A DNA stretch of 10,061 nucleotides from JBCBXA01 sp039816825 (lineage in GTDB: Bacteria; Pseudomonadota; Alphaproteobacteria; Rhizobiales; Rhizobiaceae): contig JBCBXA010000097.1 of the NCBI GenBank assembly GCA_039816825.1, positions 1-10,061 of the forward strand, given 5' to 3'. Each line of letters begins with the position of its first letter. The stretch's first letter is position 1. Both the position numbers and the translations under genes were made by a program. Below the pieces are notes generated by a model, which was not told the DNA's origin, did no database searches, and was given only the letters and a program-made list of their open reading frames with translations. Below are positions 6,925 to 10,061 of the stretch, piece by piece.

Positions 6925-7349
6925 CCGATGACCTCGAGATTTTCTAGCCTACTGGATAGTGACAACGCGTCTAGGCATGCGCCAGGGTCCAGGTCGACCC
7001 CGGTGCAGGTATTGACGCCGTTGATCAGGATGCGGCCAAGACCATCGCAAGTGATCCCTTGCACTTCGAATTGACGGACCCGCGGACGACCAAGGGGCAG
7101 ATCCTGAAGATCGAACAGCGTGAGCCGCTCTACCGCGCCTTCCTGAGTAAAAAGGACGGTTTCGAAGACGACCGATGAAAGATCGCTCGGCAGAGTGTTT
7201 TCCGCAACGAATGTGAGCCGGCAACTGTTTTGGACGGTTTCCGCTGAATTCAGCTCGAGCGAAAGTCGTGCCGCGCCATCCTCTTGCGCGGCCGCCCCCG
7301 AAACGAGGGCGGCCGACAGCAAGGCGCGCGTGATCACACGCAGCATCAT
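6921..7349 (-). CDS. Secreted/periplasmic protein of unknown function, four cysteines
   Basis: A 142-residue protein (or 141; two ATGs are adjacent at 7349 and 7346) with a clear Sec signal peptide, MMLRVITRALLSAALVSGAA, ending near AAAQE. The mature ~120 residues are acidic. They look mostly beta-structured: an opening stretch LSLELNSAETVQNSCRLTF, then VFETVLFTQEGAVERL, VRQFEVQGITCDGLG and GRILINGV. Cysteines lie at 43, 101, 115 and 125, an even number that could form two disulfides in the periplasm. I recognise no domain. It sits 4 nt after hmuR and overlaps exbB by ATGA, so it is firmly part of the heme/TonB operon. A role in heme delivery, receptor assembly or ExbB-complex function is plausible, but the sequence does not show which. 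The reading frame is well supported by coupling at both ends. Confidence 0.85.
   Translation of the reverse strand: MMLRVITRALLSAALVSGAAAQEDGAARLSLELNSAETVQNSCRLTFVAENTLPSDLSSVVFETVLFTQEGAVERLTLFDLQDLPLGRPRVRQFEVQGITCDGLGRILINGVNTCTGVDLDPGACLDALSLSSRLENLEVIG
6931..6935 (-). promoter_or_regulatory. Ribosome binding site of exbB
   Basis: GAGGT on the minus strand, 6 nt ahead of the exbB ATG (6922-6924). It lies inside the end of the upstream gene and fixes the exbB start. Confidence 0.65.
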
Positions 7350-7353
7350 GCGC

Positions 7354-9411
7354 TTACCAATCGATCACGCGGGCCACGGTCAGGCGGAACGTCCGACCCC
7401 GTCCGAGATCACCGTCGAGGCTGTTTTCATAGGCCTCGTCGAAGAGGTTATCGATGCCGAACTGGATCTCGAGCCCTTCCAACGCCCCGCTTGTCGGGCG
7501 GTAATCCACGAAGATGTCGTGGGTGTCATAGGACGGGAAGACCTGTTGACCGAAGACCGCGCCTTCATAGTCGATCTCGTTGTAGAAGTTCGCGCGCCAA
7601 CCGTATTCGAGATCCAGCTCGGGCGCGCGACCACCCAGCGTCAGGGCAAGGCTGTCCTGGGGCGTGTTGCTCCAGACCTCGTTGTCGCTGAGATTGCGCC
7701 CGGTGATCGCCGAATAGGCCAATCGGCCGAACACACGCTCGGCTTCATAGGCGGCTTCGATCTCAACCCCGAAAATCTCGGCCTCGCCGATATTGCGATA
7801 GTTCGGCGTACCATCGGTGCTGTCGCGTTCGATGAGGTCTTCGATATCACTATAGAAGGCCGTCACGCGGGCGTCGAAGGCGTCACCGGCTTCCATCAGA
7901 TCACCGCCCGAATAGGTAAAGCCAAGCTCAATGCTTCGCGCTGTCTCCGGGTCAAGATCGATGGCCGCCGGTTCCCCCAAGGGAGCCGTTCCGGTCGGTG
8001 CGTCGTATGAGAAAAGCTCGTCGAGCGACGGCGCCCGCTCGGTTTGGGAGATCGAGCCGAAGATCCCGACGGAGCCGTTCACATCGTATGTGAACGCCAG
8101 CTTAGGCGAGATACCCAAAGTCTCGGCATTTCCTTCAGCGAAAGTATTCGCCGGATCGGGATCGTTGTTTTGGTATTCCAGGCGCAGGCCCGGGACCAAG
8201 ACAAAGCCGTTGCCAAAGTCGAACTCACCTTGAGCAAAGACCGCTACGCGCTCCGAAACCCCTTCGGGGTGGAACTCGATTTGGTTGACCGTAGCGCTAT
8301 CGGCGACCCGGTTCTGACGGGCGATTGTCGCGCCGTAGATCAGCGTCAGATCGGTGTTGCCGACGGCGAAAGTGTCGGTGACGCGCGCATCGAGCGAGAC
8401 CGTCTGATAGCCATAATCGGTGTCTTCGAACAAAACTGAGCCGCCGAATGCGCCTTGGTTGGACGCATCGTCCTGGATCACATCCGTGTCCGACAAGGCG
8501 AGGGTCACTTCCAAATCACCGTAAGCTTCCGCGCTTTCGTAACCGAAGGTCAGGGTTTGGTCCGTGGTGCGCCGGTCGATCGTGCCGAAAGACGCGCTCG
8601 TGTTGGTCTGCTCGTAATCCGTGTCGTTGAGGTCGCTGTTCCAGATCTCATAGGACATGGTGAAGCGGCGGTTGCCATCGAGATGGCGCACAACACTGGC
8701 GAGCAGGGATTGCGCGTCGAACTCGGAGCCAGAGATCGCCGTGCCGTTTCCATCCTCGTAATCGTCGGCCGCACGGTAGGTGCCGCTGAAGAGCAGCTCG
8801 GTCGCGTCATTGGGCATGGTTGCGTAGCGCAGGCCCAAATAGCCGCCTTCGCCGTTGCTCTCGGCGCCCACCACAAAGCGCAGTTGGCTCTGTTGTCCGT
8901 CAGTCAGGTAGTTGGCCGCGGTGCAGGTTTCAAAGCGTACAACGCCGCCCAGCGCGCCGCCACCATAGAGCGTGGCCGACGCCGGTCCGCGCAGAACTTC
9001 GACATTACAGAAGTTTGACGGATCGGCGAAGAAGGCGCCCATTCGGTATTGCTCATAGTATTTGGTCGCGCCGTCTTGCTGGACGATCACGCGGCCTTCG
9101 TCCCCTGCGGGCACTTCGCCGAAACCGCGGATGTTGAAGGTTTGTCCAACGACCCGCTGCGTGCCGACGGACTGAATGCCGGGAACGCTGTCGAAAAACT
9201 CGCCGACCGTCGTGGCCTGCTGCTGCTCGATCTCAGTTTGATCGATCACAGTCGTGGCCTGAGGCGTATCGAGGGCCACCTGCTCGGTGCCCCAGCCCAG
9301 GACGATCCGGCCCAGTGGCGTGATATTTTGCGCATGAACTGGCACAGCCAGAGACACCGCTGTCAAAGCGGTGCTGGCAGCCAGACACACGCGCGTAAGA
9401 GTCAAAGGCAT
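7354..9411 (-). CDS. hmuR: TonB-dependent heme/hemoglobin outer-membrane receptor
   Basis: A 685-residue TonB-dependent receptor that would bind heme or heme proteins at the cell surface and pass heme to the periplasm. The start at 9411 gives a good signal peptide (LTRVCLAASTALTAVSLAVP, cut after HAQ at about 27) and has a GAGGGGG ribosome site; the frame is open to 9597 but that extension is not signal-like. A likely TonB box lies near residues 34-40 (GRIVLGW). The plug domain spans about 50-165, with TVGEFFDSVPGIQ, FNIRGFG and VEVLRGPASATLYGGGALGG, followed by a 22-strand-type barrel ending in the usual aromatic (RVIDW). ERAPSLDELF (458-467) and LDPETARSIELG (486-497) stand where heme receptors have FRAP and NPDL-type motifs, a variant form. 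Two cysteines (135, 163) in the plug may pair. First gene of the minus-strand operon, divergent from hmuT. The heme substrate is inferred from hmuT; another iron compound is less likely. Confidence 0.88.
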   Translation of the reverse strand: MPLTLTRVCLAASTALTAVSLAVPVHAQNITPLGRIVLGWGTEQVALDTPQATTVIDQTEIEQQQATTVGEFFDSVPGIQSVGTQRVVGQTFNIRGFGEVPAGDEGRVIVQQDGATKYYEQYRMGAFFADPSNFCNVEVLRGPASATLYGGGALGGVVRFETCTAANYLTDGQQSQLRFVVGAESNGEGGYLGLRYATMPNDATELLFSGTYRAADDYEDGNGTAISGSEFDAQSLLASVVRHLDGNRRFTMSYEIWNSDLNDTDYEQTNTSASFGTIDRRTTDQTLTFGYESAEAYGDLEVTLALSDTDVIQDDASNQGAFGGSVLFEDTDYGYQTVSLDARVTDTFAVGNTDLTLIYGATIARQNRVADSATVNQIEFHPEGVSERVAVFAQGEFDFGNGFVLVPGLRLEYQNNDPDPANTFAEGNAETLGISPKLAFTYDVNGSVGIFGSISQTERAPSLDELFSYDAPTGTAPLGEPAAIDLDPETARSIELGFTYSGGDLMEAGDAFDARVTAFYSDIEDLIERDSTDGTPNYRNIGEAEIFGVEIEAAYEAERVFGRLAYSAITGRNLSDNEVWSNTPQDSLALTLGGRAPELDLEYGWRANFYNEIDYEGAVFGQQVFPSYDTHDIFVDYRPTSGALEGLEIQFGIDNLFDEAYENSLDGDLGRGRTFRLTVARVIDW

Positions 9412-9415
9412 GAAA

Positions 9416-9422
9416 CCCCCTC
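9416..9422 (-). promoter_or_regulatory. Ribosome binding site of hmuR
   Basis: GAGGGGG on the minus strand, 4 nt before ATG 9411. The spacing is short but the match is purine-only, and it supports the 9411 start over the open extension to 9597. Confidence 0.5.
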
Positions 9423-9523
9423 GCGCTTGTTCTGATGTGTATGATTTGTGGCTGGCGCGAGTGAGGCTGGCCGTGCGCGACCACACCACCCCCCAAAGGT
9501 GTGCGCGATCCGCCAGTTGCCAG

Positions 9524-9536
9524 GGGTAAATTACCC
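9524..9536. promoter_or_regulatory. Candidate operator: perfect 6-1-6 inverted repeat
   Basis: GGGTAA (9524-9529), a central A, then TTACCC (9531-9536). It sits in the AT-rich island of the hmuR-hmuT divergent region, 112 bp upstream of the hmuR ATG, a sensible place for a repressor or activator to act on either promoter. It does not match an iron-regulator consensus I can name. A 12-bp perfect match in a 230-310-bp region could also be chance. Confidence 0.4.
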
Positions 9537-9720
9537 AACTAAAAGGATCAAGAATTGGCGTGTTGGGACTGTCTGTCGCGCCAAACTGTGCCAGCATTGC
9601 AACAGTGCTAGCGAGACATTCAAGACTGGATTGGGCGCGATGAAACCGACGGAGTTGGCAGGGATGGCTATTGTGGGTGAAGAACTAGGATTGCGGGCCG
9701 CTGGTGCGGTGGCGGCCCAG

Positions 9721-10061
9721 ATGGTGGCCCAGATCCGGCGGCTCGCCGTTGCGGCGATGGTGTTCGGGTTTGGGCTCGGGTTCGGCATGGGACCTGTTGC
9801 CGCCCAAGACTCGGGCCAGCGGGTCTTGTCGATCGGCGGGTCGGTGACCGAGATCATCCATGCTCTTGGCGCCTCTGACCGTTTGGTGGCGCGCGACACC
9901 ACCTCCAGTTATCCGCCCGAGATCACCGATTTGCCCGATGTCGGCTATATGCGCGCGCTCAGCCCGGAGGGTGTGCTGTCGGTCAACCCTGACTTGATCC
10001 TCGCCGAGGAGGGCAGCGGCCCGCAGGAAACCATCGAGGTGCTGCGTGAGGCGGATGTAGA
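9721..10061 (+). CDS. hmuT: HmuT, periplasmic heme-binding protein of the heme ABC importer (5' part)
   Basis: The frame stays open to the right edge, giving 113 codons here; family members are about 280-300 residues, so over half is missing. From ATG 9721 the protein has a textbook signal peptide (MVAQIRRLAV, then a Gly/Phe/Met hydrophobic core to residue 26, cut near VAAQ). It continues with RVLSIGGSVTEIIHALGA, LVARDTTSSYPPE, LPDVGYMRALSPEGVLSVNP and DLILAEEGSGP. These are hallmarks of the HmuT/ShuT branch of the PF01497 binding proteins, and Tyr76 of VGYMRALS lies in the segment carrying the heme-ligand Tyr of that family (inference from family knowledge). In-frame ATGs at 9640 and 9664 are also open. 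Using 9640 adds 27 residues before the signal peptide, which is unlikely for an exported protein; no start has a strong ribosome site. HmuT takes heme released by HmuR and feeds an inner-membrane permease/ATPase expected downstream. Confidence 0.88.
   Translation, partial: MVAQIRRLAVAAMVFGFGLGFGMGPVAAQDSGQRVLSIGGSVTEIIHALGASDRLVARDTTSSYPPEITDLPDVGYMRALSPEGVLSVNPDLILAEEGSGPQETIEVLREADV

Larger units (their letters stand above)
9412..9720. promoter_or_regulatory. Shared divergent control region of hmuR and hmuT
   Basis: About 310 bp (230 bp if hmuT starts at 9640) between two outward-facing heme genes must hold both promoters. An AT-rich island at about 9525-9560 is the most promoter-like part. 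On the minus strand it reads TTGATC, 12 nt, then TAATTT, with spacing too short for a standard sigma-70 pair, so I do not place boxes. I looked for a Fur-type box, an Irr-type TTCTAA palindrome and a TGA-N9-TCA RirA-type box and found no convincing match. The 13-bp inverted repeat listed separately is the best operator candidate. Confidence 0.5.

Noticed and set aside
7195..8010. 271-codon plus-strand frame
   Set aside because: Antisense to hmuR and the upstream small gene, whose minus-strand frames carry clear family motifs; a product of high GC.

Overview
This window looks like part of an alphaproteobacterial chromosome, probably Rhodobacteraceae. The grounds are high GC in the coding part, signal peptides and protein families typical of that group, and the gene order hmuR / exbB / exbD / exbD / tonB with hmuT divergent. 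This is inferred from sequence style; no search was run. The window splits into a decayed left part (1-4386) and an intact heme-uptake right part (4387-10061). The two differ in base composition: a hand count gives 19 G+C of 60 at 4081-4140 and 45 of 60 at 6601-6660.

Left part. Positions 1-610 hold the wreck of an IS3-family transposase (integrase domain), with a frameshift, an internal stop and altered catalytic residues. A gene-poor stretch follows (611-1716), containing one clear 40-bp imperfect palindrome at 1032-1071. Positions 1717-2996 are a second IS3-family element with degenerate terminal inverted repeats. Its orfA and orfB are each interrupted by a short inserted segment (about 38 bp net and 41 bp), and both inserts shift the frame. 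The orfB insert is a strong hairpin and looks like a small palindromic repeat. Positions 2997-4386 hold no gene I can support.

Right part. On the minus strand a compact operon runs from 9411 down to 4387. It encodes a TonB-dependent heme receptor (hmuR), a 142-residue secreted protein of unknown function with four cysteines, ExbB, two ExbD-like proteins and TonB. Gaps are 4-9 nt or ATGA stop/start overlaps, so the set is almost certainly co-transcribed and translationally coupled. The second ExbD has Asn where the membrane Asp of the family is expected. The TonB keeps a Ser-x-x-x-His pair in its membrane helix at residues 16 and 20, the same numbering as E. coli TonB.

On the plus strand, divergent from hmuR, the 5' part of hmuT (periplasmic heme-binding protein of a heme ABC importer) runs off the right edge. 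The shared upstream region (9412-9720) contains a perfect 6-1-6 inverted repeat at 9524-9536, a candidate operator. Together the genes describe a heme route: HmuR carries heme across the outer membrane using energy from the linked ExbB-ExbD-TonB complex, then HmuT hands it to an inner-membrane ABC transporter presumably encoded to the right of the window.
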